DNA from: Candidatus Moraniibacteriota bacterium
GTDB lineage: Bacteria > Patescibacteriota > Minisyncoccia > Moranbacterales > UBA9337
DNA length: 5,190 bases
NCBI GenBank assembly: GCA_003507475.1
Contig: DNVQ01000039.1
Span: forward strand, 18,159-23,348
Reading direction: 5' to 3'
Position numbers and translations under genes: made by a program. How positions within the stretch are numbered: the stretch's first letter is position 1; each line of letters starts with the position of its first letter. Below, piece by piece: positions 1 to 4,797 of the stretch. Below the pieces are notes generated by a model, which worked only from the letters and a program-made list of their open reading frames with translations, made no database searches and was not told the origin of the DNA.

Positions 1-85
1 GATTTAGGATTTTATTTGGCATTGGGAACTTGAAATTTGATATTAATAATCCATAAACTCTTAAAGCTGAATTAAATTATAATAA

Positions 86-111
86 AAAACGACCCACGCA
101 AGGGTCGTTTT
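86..111 (-). terminator. Intrinsic terminator of rpsT
   Basis: A perfect 10-bp inverted repeat (AAAACGACCC / GGGTCGTTTT) surrounds a 6-nt loop and lies 3 bp beyond the rpsT stop codon. Read on the minus strand, the hairpin is GC-rich at its tip and runs straight into a T-rich tail (TTTTTTATTATAA), as expected of a Rho-independent terminator. On the plus strand the downstream T-run is short, so it should act mainly for rpsT. Confidence 0.9.
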
Positions 112-114
112 ACT

Positions 115-381
115 TTATTTAGCTATATTCTTTACGGATTTGTTTAATCTGGATTTATATCTGGAACCGGTATTTTTCTTTAAAACTTTCTTTTGAACTG
201 CTTTGTCCAATGCTTTTATGGATTTTTTAAGCCATTCTGAGGCTGTTTTGAAATCTTTATTGGATATAGCTTCGCGGGTTTTTTTCACAGCGCTACGATA
301 AGTTCCCTTAACTTTCTTGTTTTTTACAGTCTTACGAGCAGTAACGCGCATGTACTTTTTGGCGGAATCTTTGATTGGCAT
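115..381 (-). CDS. rpsT: 30S ribosomal protein S20 (bS20)
   Basis: This encodes a primary 16S rRNA-binding protein of the small ribosomal subunit. The 88-residue, very basic protein has the S20 family layout: an N-terminal MPIKDSAKKYMRV start with Lys/Arg-rich helices, a central KTASEWLKKSIKALDKAVQ helix, and the C-terminal signature KKNTGSRYKSRLNKSV (residues 68-83). The length is normal for bS20 and the frame is intact. The ATG is set by the family N-terminus. No Shine-Dalgarno lies at the usual distance; an AAGGA sits about 40 nt upstream, beyond a palindrome. The gene is monocistronic, divergent from ruvA, with its own promoter and terminator. In E. coli, S20 represses its own translation; whether the leader palindrome here does something similar is unknown. 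Confidence 0.96.
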   Translation of the reverse strand: MPIKDSAKKYMRVTARKTVKNKKVKGTYRSAVKKTREAISNKDFKTASEWLKKSIKALDKAVQKKVLKKNTGSRYKSRLNKSVKNIAK

Positions 382-394
382 AATATATTTTACT

Positions 395-421
395 ATTCGA
401 ATTTGAAATTCAAAATCGAAT
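395..421 (-). repeat. 27-bp near-palindrome in the rpsT leader
   Basis: The sequence from ATTCGAATTTGAA to TTCAAAATCGAAT is a 13-bp inverted repeat around one central base, with a single mismatched pair. It lies 14 bp upstream of the rpsT ATG, within the predicted 5' untranslated region. In RNA it could form a hairpin that separates an AAGGA (422-425 plus the last palindrome base) from the start codon. As DNA it could be an operator. It also resembles the AT-rich GAATTTGAAATT-type filler near positions 28-40, so it may simply be an intergenic repeat. Confidence 0.6.
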
Positions 422-436
422 CCTTATTTAAATTTA

Positions 437-456
437 AAATAGTTACTTAACTATTT
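437..456 (-). promoter_or_regulatory. Inverted repeat over the rpsT transcription start
   Basis: Perfect 8-bp arms AAATAGTT / AACTATTT surround a 4-nt loop. The element overlaps the predicted -10 box (454-459) and the predicted start point near 447. It could be an operator or a chance AT-rich dyad; no T-run argues for a terminator. Confidence 0.35.
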
Positions 457-482
457 GTATCATGAAGTGGATTTTTTGGCAA
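454..482 (-). promoter_or_regulatory. Probable sigma-70 promoter of rpsT
   Basis: On the minus strand TTGCCA (477-482, five of six consensus bases) is followed after exactly 17 bp by TACAAA (454-459, four of six), preceded by TGA, which makes an extended -10. Transcription would start near 447, giving a leader of roughly 65 nt before the rpsT ATG. It is the only convincing promoter upstream of rpsT. Confidence 0.55.
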
Positions 483-570
483 GAGAGTGATAAAATAAGC
501 ATGTTGCTATATTGGTAAGTTAACATTAAAACATTAAAATATTAGAACAATTAAACACTGGAGCATTTGA

Positions 571-713
571 AGTCAGCAGTCATCCGTAATCAGTCATCAA
601 GATACATTTTTAACCTTGATGACCGATGACTTTTGACTAATGACAACTCTGGTTAGCGATAAATTTCTAATGGGGCAAACTTTATAAACCTTAAAACTTT
701 AAGAGCTTTATAA
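571..713. repeat. Composite intergenic repeat, left copy
   Basis: This spacer is a chain of modules. Module A (572-644) is itself an imperfect hairpin: 30-bp arms 572-601 and 615-644 match at 23 positions around a 13-nt loop, built from GTCATC/GATGAC units. Module B (about 655-679) contains AAATTTCTAATGGGGC. Module C (680-713) is CTTTATAAACC...CTTTATAA. The whole chain recurs in reverse orientation after ruvA; module C alone matches 31 of 34 bases. No coding frame is seen. CTTTATAA boxes in module C lie near the ruvA start and could contain its -10, but no -35 at the right distance was found. Confidence 0.75.
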
Positions 714-724
714 CTATTTATTAT

Positions 725-1294
725 ATGATTGCAAAATTAACAGGTAAAATTGAATATTCAAAAGACAAGTGGATTATTTTAGATGTCGCAGGTGTGGGCT
801 ATAAAGTTTTTTTAACCGATTTCACTTTGGGTAAAATTGCAGGATTAGGGGAGGGATCATTTTTTATTTATACCCATGTAAGAGAAGACGCCTTGGCTTT
901 GTATGGTTTTGTAAGTTCAGAGGAAAAAGAAATGTTTGAACTGCTTATTTCTATCTCGGGAATAGGCCCAAAGGCGGCTATGGGAATATTGTCTATTGCT
1001 GATCCTATTTCTATTCAGACTGCAATATTAAATAATGATGCTACGATTTTAACTAAAGTTTCTGGCGTAGGAAAGAAAACTGCTGAAAGGGTTATTTTGG
1101 AATTGCAAAACAAAGTGGCAGATATGCCAATGGGTGAGAGAATGGATGCGTTGGCTGACAGCGAAACAATCGAGGCTTTAATTTCTATGGGTTACACGGT
1201 TTTTCAAGCTAGAGAAGCGCTTAAATTAATTCCTAAAGAAATTGAAAGCATCGAAGAAAAAATAAAATTTGCCCTTAGGAAGATGGGGAAATAA
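725..1294 (+). CDS. ruvA: Holliday junction branch migration protein RuvA
   Basis: RuvA forms the tetrameric scaffold that binds four-way junctions and loads the RuvB motor for branch migration in recombinational repair. The 189-residue protein shows all three family domains. The N-terminal OB fold (about 1-62) has VGYKVFL at 24-30 and YTHVREDALALYGF at 49-62. Two helix-hairpin-helix motifs follow: SISGIGPKAAMGILS at 76-90 and TKVSGVGKKTAERVILEL at 110-127. After a linker, a short C-terminal three-helix domain (about 145-189), which contacts RuvB in the family, contains ETIEALISMGYTVFQAREAL. Length is close to the usual 190-205. The start is fixed by the canonical MIAKLTGKIE. There is no Shine-Dalgarno. 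ruvB and ruvC are not adjacent. It stands alone between inverted copies of an intergenic repeat. Confidence 0.97.
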   Translation: MIAKLTGKIEYSKDKWIILDVAGVGYKVFLTDFTLGKIAGLGEGSFFIYTHVREDALALYGFVSSEEKEMFELLISISGIGPKAAMGILSIADPISIQTAILNNDATILTKVSGVGKKTAERVILELQNKVADMPMGERMDALADSETIEALISMGYTVFQAREALKLIPKEIESIEEKIKFALRKMGK

Positions 1295-1299
1295 AAAAG

Positions 1300-1452
1300 T
1301 TATAAAGTTTGTAAAGTTTTAAGGTTTATAAAGTGTGCCCCGCCAGAGATTTATTTTTTAATCAAAGTAGTCATCAGTCGAAAGTCATCAAGCTATCAGT
1401 TATCAAAATTTAAAGTTGTATCTCGATGACTATTGACTTAATGACTGATGAC
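1300..1452. repeat. Composite intergenic repeat, right copy (inverted)
   Basis: Beginning 5 bp after the ruvA stop, this spacer is the reverse complement of the left copy in the same module order. C' spans 1300-1333, B' has GTGTGCCCC and AGAGATTTAT at about 1333-1353, and A' spans 1370-1452. Module A' is again hairpin-like: GTCATCAGTC (1370-1379) pairs perfectly with GACTGATGAC (1443-1452), and AGTCATC (1383-1389) with GATGACT (1425-1431). The internal TTGTATCT.GATGACT part also matches the left copy. There is no T-run after the hairpin, so it is not an obvious ruvA terminator. No gene is seen in the rest of the spacer up to 1531; 1503-1527 is a TTAATG/TTAAAATG stretch resembling 520-545 inverted. 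Confidence 0.75.
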
Positions 1453-1531
1453 ATTAGTTTTATATCCACAGTCTCTATATTCATTTGTTTTCACTGTTGG
1501 TATGTTAATGTGTTAAAATGTTTTTAATTTT

Positions 1532-2530
1532 ATGGAAAATAATAGGGATAAATTTATTCAAGAAAATTCTGCGTGTGGAGGATTTTTGCAATCTAATCAA
1601 TGGGCCCAATTTCAGAATGATTTTGGAATAAAAAAGCACAATATTTCTGATAATGATTTCTGGTCCAATGTTTTAGAATACAATCTTCCTTTGGTGGGGA
1701 AGTATTTTTATATTCCGCGCGGACCGGTTAGGGATAAAAACATAAAACATGATAAATTGAAAAATTGCATCCATGATTTGATTGAACTGGCTAAAATTAA
1801 TAAGGCCGGATGGATTAGGCTAGACAGCTTCGATAAAGATATTAAGGGAATTATCCAAGAACTTAAATATAAACTAGTTAAAGCTCCGCATGATATGCAG
1901 CCCAGACAGCTTTTTATTATAGATATTGATAAAAGTGAAGATGAAATTTTAGCTCAGATGAAGCCCAAGACAAGATACAATATTAAGGTAGCGGAGAAAA
2001 AAAATGTAAAAATAGAGGCATTGAGCAGTTTGGAGAACAATAAAAAAATAGAGAAATTTTTGGATTTGATTGAAAAAACAGGGAGCAGAAAAGGAATAAA
2101 TTTCCATCCCAAAGAGTATTACAGAAAAATGCTAAAAAATATAAATTCAGATAACTTAAAATTATACTTGGCAATTTATAATAATAAAATCATTGCCGGA
2201 GCCATACTAGTTATTTATGGTCAAATTGCCACTTATTTACATGGCGCTTCAGACGATAATGATCGAAATGCGATGGCTCCCTTTTTGTTACAATGGCAAA
2301 TGATAAAAGATGCTCGAAAAAGTGGGGCTAAAAAATATGATTTTGGAGGAGTGAGTATCGGAGAAGATGATAAGGAGCGAGAAAAAAAATGGTTTGGAGT
2401 AACCAGATTTAAGCAAGGTTTTGCAAAAAATAATCTCCCGCTGGAATTTTCCGGTAGTTATGATATAATTGTAAATCCAATTAAATATTGGACATATCGG
2501 ATGATTCAAAAAATAAAAAATGTTCTTTAA
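1532..2530 (+). CDS. FemX/FemAB-family peptidoglycan bridge aminoacyltransferase
   Basis: FemX/FemAB proteins are cytoplasmic GNAT-fold enzymes that add amino acids from aminoacyl-tRNA to the stem peptide of lipid-linked peptidoglycan precursors, building the interpeptide bridge. The 332-residue protein shows the family hallmarks: LQSNQWAQFQ (19-28), YIPRGPV (60-66), the basic MKPKTRYNIKVAEKKNV (143-159) at the junction of the two GNAT-like domains, YLHGASD (235-241), then APFLLQWQMIKDARKSGAKKYDFGG split over 249-273, and FKQGF (293-297). Length fits FemX; the long coiled-coil insertion of staphylococcal FemA/FemB is absent. No signal peptide or membrane helix is seen. The amino acid added and the acceptor cannot be read from sequence. 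There is no Shine-Dalgarno; an in-frame upstream extension is not plausible. The HD gene follows after 20 bp. Confidence 0.9.
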   Translation: MENNRDKFIQENSACGGFLQSNQWAQFQNDFGIKKHNISDNDFWSNVLEYNLPLVGKYFYIPRGPVRDKNIKHDKLKNCIHDLIELAKINKAGWIRLDSFDKDIKGIIQELKYKLVKAPHDMQPRQLFIIDIDKSEDEILAQMKPKTRYNIKVAEKKNVKIEALSSLENNKKIEKFLDLIEKTGSRKGINFHPKEYYRKMLKNINSDNLKLYLAIYNNKIIAGAILVIYGQIATYLHGASDDNDRNAMAPFLLQWQMIKDARKSGAKKYDFGGVSIGEDDKEREKKWFGVTRFKQGFAKNNLPLEFSGSYDIIVNPIKYWTYRMIQKIKNVL

Positions 2531-2535
2531 TTTTA

Positions 2536-2542
2536 AAAGGAG
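2536..2542 (+). promoter_or_regulatory. Shine-Dalgarno of the HD gene
   Basis: AAAGGAG ends 8 nt before ATG 2551 (5 nt before an in-frame GTG at 2548). It decides the start of the HD gene, because the open frame extends 21 codons further upstream into the FemX gene. It is the only strong ribosome binding site seen before any gene in the window. Confidence 0.85.
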
Positions 2543-2550
2543 CGAGAGTG

Positions 2551-3177
2551 ATGATTAGAAATCGAGAACGAATGCCTTGGCATGATATAGACGTGGAGGC
2601 ATTCGCAATGGCAAACAATTTGCCAAAGACTTTGCGAGCACTTATTTGCGCGCGCGAGTTTTTTAATCTAGTAAAAAGAAAAGATGGAAGAGATGAATTT
2701 GTACATTCTTATCGTGTAGCCCAAATTCTTATTTTCCATCGTATTTTTTCAGATGACATATTGGCTGCTGGATTATTGCATGATGTCCCGGAAAATATTA
2801 ATTTGGGTTTATTGGATAATATACGGGAGGGGTTTGGAGAGAATATTGAATTGATGGTTTTTATTCTTACCAGGAGAGAAAATGAAGATATTCGATTTTA
2901 TTTTGCCAGAATTAGTGAGGATTCCGTTACTATTTTGGCAAAGTTAGCTGATCGACTTCATAATCTTCGCAATATGACCAAAAACCTTGGAAAAGATGAT
3001 TTCTTTACCGAAAGAAGATTATCAGATCAAATAGAGGAAACTTGGGAATATCTCGTTCCTATGGCAGTAAGAGCGGGAGAGATTGATTGTCAACATCGAG
3101 AAGTTATTGTTGAAATTCATGAAGAGTTGCTGCGATCATTGGCTGATGCGGAGTGGGCCATGCTCAATTTTAAGTAA
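2551..3177 (+). CDS. RelA/SpoT-like small HD-domain phosphohydrolase
   Basis: A 208-residue single-domain HD protein related to the hydrolase half of RelA/SpoT and to small alarmone hydrolases (MESH1 type). It shows, in order, H52 in FVHSYRVAQIL, the metal-binding pair H77-D78 in AGLLHDVPEN, and D134 in KLADRLHNLRNM (131-142), a very SpoT-like block with N138. Members of the group cleave the 3'-pyrophosphate of (p)ppGpp or related nucleotides with Mn2+. The family motif HDxxED reads HDVPEN here: E81 is kept but the last Asp is N82. No synthetase, TGS or ACT domain is present, and no signal peptide. The start at ATG 2551 (or GTG 2548) is chosen for its Shine-Dalgarno. It is probably co-transcribed with the FemX gene and ends at a strong terminator. 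The substrate is inferred, and other nucleotide phosphohydrolase roles are possible. Confidence 0.82.
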   Translation: MIRNRERMPWHDIDVEAFAMANNLPKTLRALICAREFFNLVKRKDGRDEFVHSYRVAQILIFHRIFSDDILAAGLLHDVPENINLGLLDNIREGFGENIELMVFILTRRENEDIRFYFARISEDSVTILAKLADRLHNLRNMTKNLGKDDFFTERRLSDQIEETWEYLVPMAVRAGEIDCQHREVIVEIHEELLRSLADAEWAMLNFK

Positions 3178-3208
3178 GCCTGACTTTAAGCTTTTTAAAG
3201 TCAGGTTT
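3176..3208 (+). terminator. Intrinsic terminator after the HD gene
   Basis: CCTGACTTTAA (3179-3189) pairs perfectly with TTAAAGTCAGG (3195-3205) around a 5-nt loop. The stem extends by one G-T and two A-T pairs to 3176 and 3208, overlapping the stop codon. It is followed by TTTAATCTTTTT. It should end the FemX-HD transcript and isolate it from rlmH. Confidence 0.9.
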
Positions 3209-3232
3209 AATCTTTTTGGTAGCAAGTTTTTC

Positions 3233-3241
3233 TGTTATGAT
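3233..3241 (+). promoter_or_regulatory. Probable extended -10 promoter of rlmH
   Basis: TGTTATGAT combines an extended TG element with TATGAT (five of six consensus bases) shortly after the terminator. The -35 region is T-rich (TTTTTG at 3213-3218, 17-bp spacer) but poor, as is usual for extended -10 promoters. Transcription would start near 3248, leaving a leader of only about 22 nt before the rlmH ATG. Confidence 0.5.
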
Positions 3242-3270
3242 TAAATAATCAGTAAATAATATTATTAAAT

Positions 3271-3744
3271 ATGCTCAAGATTACAATTTTAGCTGTGGGA
3301 AAAATTAAAAATGAAAATTTCAAAAAAGCTTTTGAGGAATATCTTAAAAGACTTTCTCCTTACGCCTCTTTGAAAGTAGACGAGTTGGACCCAGAACCAT
3401 TTTACGATAATTCAGATAAAGAAAAAATAAAGGAGAAAGAGGGAAAGAAAATAGCTAAATATTTAGAGAAATTCAAGCAAAGTAAAATTTTTATTTTAGA
3501 TGAGAAAGGAAAAGAATTTAACTCAACCAATTTTTCTGAATTTTTATTTAAAAACGAACTAGATGAAATTGTCTTTGTGATTGCGGGAACATTGGGTTTT
3601 AGTGAAGAAATTTTTGGTTATAAAAATGTGATAAAGATAAGTTTATCTCAAATGACTTTCCCGCACGAATTTGCTCGGGTTATTCTGGCAGAACAAATTT
3701 ATCGCGCAATTGCCATAAATAAAAATAAAAGTTATCATTATTAA
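3271..3744 (+). CDS. rlmH: 23S rRNA (pseudouridine-1915-N3) methyltransferase RlmH
   Basis: RlmH is a homodimeric SPOUT methyltransferase that uses S-adenosylmethionine to methylate pseudouridine 1915 in helix 69 of 23S rRNA on assembled 70S ribosomes. The 157-residue length is typical. Visible features are the N-terminal LKITILAVGKIKN, then KIFILDEKGKEFNSTNFSEFL (72-92), the cofactor-loop region VIAGTLGFSEEI (103-114) and the knot-forming SLSQMTFPHEFARVILAEQIYRA split over 124-146, ending in SYHY. The glycine loop is AGTLGF where most relatives have GGxxGL, and the last residue is Tyr where Arg or Lys is common; both look like lineage drift. The start is set by the family N-terminus; there is no Shine-Dalgarno. 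It begins a run of three same-strand genes. Confidence 0.95.
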   Translation: MLKITILAVGKIKNENFKKAFEEYLKRLSPYASLKVDELDPEPFYDNSDKEKIKEKEGKKIAKYLEKFKQSKIFILDEKGKEFNSTNFSEFLFKNELDEIVFVIAGTLGFSEEIFGYKNVIKISLSQMTFPHEFARVILAEQIYRAIAINKNKSYHY

Positions 3745-3748
3745 TAGG

Positions 3749-3785
3749 TAGTAACCGGTAACTAGTAATTATTAATAAGTAGTTA
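3749..3785. repeat. Short palindromic repeat between rlmH and the YvlD-like gene
   Basis: The 51-bp spacer contains TAGTAACCGGTAACTA (3749-3764), a 16-bp palindrome with one mismatched pair. It also holds TAACTA (3759-3764) with its inverse TAGTTA (3780-3785). It reads as a chain of TAGTAA-like units, the same style of filler as the other spacers. It has no terminator-like T-run, so transcription probably continues into the next gene. Confidence 0.45.
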
Positions 3786-3795
3786 GCAAATAATT

Positions 3796-4134
3796 ATGAA
3801 ATATTTAATTAATTGGGTTGTAATGGCTTTGGCAGTTTTTATTAGTGCTAAAATTATTCCAGGAGTAGAAGTAGATAGTTTTTTTGTAGCTTTTATAGCA
3901 GCTTTGGTTTTGGGGATTATAAATGTTTTGCTTAAGCCTATTTTATTGATCCTTACTTTGCCTATTAATATTCTCACCTTGGGTCTTTTTACTTTAGTTA
4001 TAAATGCTTTTTTGGTACTTTTGGCCAGCAAGTGGGTGGATGGGTTCATGGTTAATGGATTTTGGTGGGCGCTTATTTTTAGTTTAGTGATGTCTATCGT
4101 TCAGTCAGCCTTGCATCAAGTTGGAAAAAAATAA
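3796..4134 (+). CDS. YvlD / phage holin family 4 membrane protein
   Basis: A 112-residue integral membrane protein of the Phage_holin_4_2 (YvlD-like) family. Hydrophobic segments at about 4-20, 29-47, 49-78 and 88-106 fit four membrane helices. The family signature is clear: GIINVLLKPILLILTLPINILTLGLF split over 40-65, with the conserved N-x-L-x-KP and the following LP-x-N. A loop VDGFMVNGFWWAL precedes the last helix, and the tail is short and basic (HQVGKK). Despite the name, chromosomal members occur widely in bacteria without phage. Their role is unsettled; the Bacillus member belongs to a cell-envelope stress operon. There is no lysis gene or other phage gene nearby. No Shine-Dalgarno is present. 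It is probably in one transcript with rlmH and the following gene. Confidence 0.88.
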   Translation: MKYLINWVVMALAVFISAKIIPGVEVDSFFVAFIAALVLGIINVLLKPILLILTLPINILTLGLFTLVINAFLVLLASKWVDGFMVNGFWWALIFSLVMSIVQSALHQVGKK

Positions 4135-4157
4135 ATTTAATTATCTAGTTTTAAATT

Positions 4158-4571
4158 ATGTCTAAAATTTTATTTCCCGAGCGTGATGTGAACTCCAGAA
4201 AAAAAATATTAAAAATTTTAAAAGGCCCTCAAGCGGGATCGGTGGTAAATAATATAAAAGAAAAAAGAGAAGTAGTGGATCAATTTAAGAGATATAGTCC
4301 TGGTGGAATAAGCAAGGATGAGGCGCGTAAGATTTTGGGAAAATTTCATTACAACAAAAGAGACTCTCTAAATCCAAAAGAAACAGCGGGACTAGCTAAG
4401 GCTTTGGGAATAAGTGGTTCTCACAAATATCAGAGACCAGCAGAATCTGCTAGCGCTAAGATATTGAGAGAAAGACAAGAAAAGAGATTGGCAAATAATT
4501 CCAGTAAAACAAATCTTTCCTCAAGCGGATCCAAATCAAAAGGCTTTAGTAAAATGAGCACCTTACATTAA
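4158..4571 (+). CDS. Unrecognised basic 137-residue protein
   Basis: I do not recognise this family. The product is strongly basic, with no signal peptide or membrane helix. Residues 1-47 hold Lys/Arg-rich helical sequence (SRKKILKILKG, NIKEKREVVDQFKRY). Residues 51-85 (ISKDEARKILGKFHYNKRD, then LNPKETAGLAKALGI) look like a compact helical domain that could be helix-turn-helix-like. Residues from about 95 to the end are low in complexity, rich in Ser, Lys, Asn and Ala, and probably disordered. It starts 23 bp after the YvlD-like gene, without a Shine-Dalgarno, and is probably its operon partner. Codon use matches the neighbours, and an intact frame of 137 codons in such A+T-rich DNA supports a real gene. 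Nucleic-acid binding is possible from charge but unproven. Confidence 0.72.
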   Translation: MSKILFPERDVNSRKKILKILKGPQAGSVVNNIKEKREVVDQFKRYSPGGISKDEARKILGKFHYNKRDSLNPKETAGLAKALGISGSHKYQRPAESASAKILRERQEKRLANNSSKTNLSSSGSKSKGFSKMSTLH

Positions 4572-4582
4572 TAGTATGAGGA

Positions 4583-4610
4583 AATTAAGAATTAAGAATG
4601 AATAATTAAG
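4583..4610. repeat. 7-bp tandem repeat (AATTAAG)
   Basis: Four consecutive 7-bp units read AATTAAG, AATTAAG, AATGAAT, AATTAAG just after the stop of the 137-residue gene. There is no hairpin or T-run terminator here. The tract belongs to the repeat-rich spacer 4572-4762, in which no gene is seen. Confidence 0.6.
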
Positions 4611-4656
4611 AGTGGGAAAATTATTTTTCATTTTAATCTTCGATCTTCTTTATTGC

Positions 4657-4684
4657 TGATTACAGATGACTGATGACTGATGGC
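4657..4684. repeat. Dispersed GATGACTG repeat, third site
   Basis: TGATTACAGATGACTGATGAC (4657-4677) matches the reverse complement of 572-592, in module A upstream of ruvA, at 19 of 21 bases. It is followed by another TGATGG. This shows module A is a dispersed intergenic element and not specific to ruvA. Only part of the module is present and its inverse arm is missing. Confidence 0.6.
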
Positions 4685-4711
4685 TTATGGTTATTGCTTC
4701 AATGCTAAAGT

Positions 4712-4743
4712 GTTATTCCGCTAGTTGGGGGAGTCAAAATGAC
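4712..4743. repeat. GTTATTCC...AATGAC intergenic dyad
   Basis: GTTATT (4712-4717) can pair with AATGAC (4738-4743) with one G-T pair, around a G-rich loop containing TTGGGGGAG. Inside the right half GTCA-AAA-TGAC (4733-4743) is a small palindrome. Read on the other strand it has the flavour of the short GTCATT...GGAATAAC repeats common between bacterial genes; that likeness is from memory. Confidence 0.35.
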
Positions 4744-4763
4744 AATAGAAACGAAGTTCTATT
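4744..4763. promoter_or_regulatory. Inverted repeat abutting the strong promoter
   Basis: Perfect 7-bp arms AATAGAA (4744-4750) and TTCTATT (4757-4763) surround a 6-nt centre. The right arm ends on the first base of the -35 box, a common position for a regulator site. It lies next to other small dyads, so chance is a fair alternative. Confidence 0.35.
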
Positions 4764-4791
4764 TGACTTTTGTCCAAAAATGGTGTATAAT
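4763..4791 (+). promoter_or_regulatory. Strong sigma-70 promoter
   Basis: TTGACT (4763-4768, five of six) and a perfect TATAAT (4786-4791) are separated by the ideal 17 bp, the best promoter in the window. The expected start is near G4798, which is exactly the first base of a hairpin (GTAGAG / CTCTAC). It drives the short RNA at 4798-4856 and, by read-through, the 44-codon gene. Confidence 0.85.
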
Positions 4792-4797
4792 GGATTT

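Noticed and set aside
78..83. TATAAT on the plus strand as a promoter.
   Set aside because: No -35 lies at a proper distance, and it coincides with the T-rich tail of the minus-strand rpsT terminator with no plus-strand gene after it.
571..1452. A CRISPR array or an insertion sequence in the GATGAC repeats.
   Set aside because: Units are not regularly spaced and there are no unique spacers, Cas genes or transposase; the enclosed gene is ruvA.
1370..1452. The GTCATCAGTC / GACTGATGAC hairpin as a ruvA terminator.
   Set aside because: The perfect arms are 63 bp apart and no T-run follows, so intrinsic termination is unlikely.
1485..1519. TTGTTT with TAAAAT as the FemX promoter.
   Set aside because: The spacer is 23 bp, outside the usable range; no better pair was found in this spacer.
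1983..2509. Open frames on the minus strand inside the FemX gene (1983-2174 and 2288-2509).
   Set aside because: Their products are Phe/Ser/Leu-rich in the way expected from the complement of A-rich codons, and they lie wholly within a convincing plus-strand gene.
2488..2550. A 21-codon N-terminal extension of the HD gene overlapping the end of the FemX gene.
   Set aside because: The extension has no Shine-Dalgarno and does not resemble HD proteins, while ATG 2551 has AAAGGAG at 8 nt.
3783..4049. An 88-codon minus-strand frame opposite the YvlD-like gene.
   Set aside because: The Lys/Ile/Thr-rich product is the complement shadow of a membrane protein with a clear family signature.
3796..4134. 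Reading the phage-holin-family name as evidence of a prophage.
   Set aside because: No endolysin, structural, integrase or other phage gene is present; this family is common on ordinary chromosomes.
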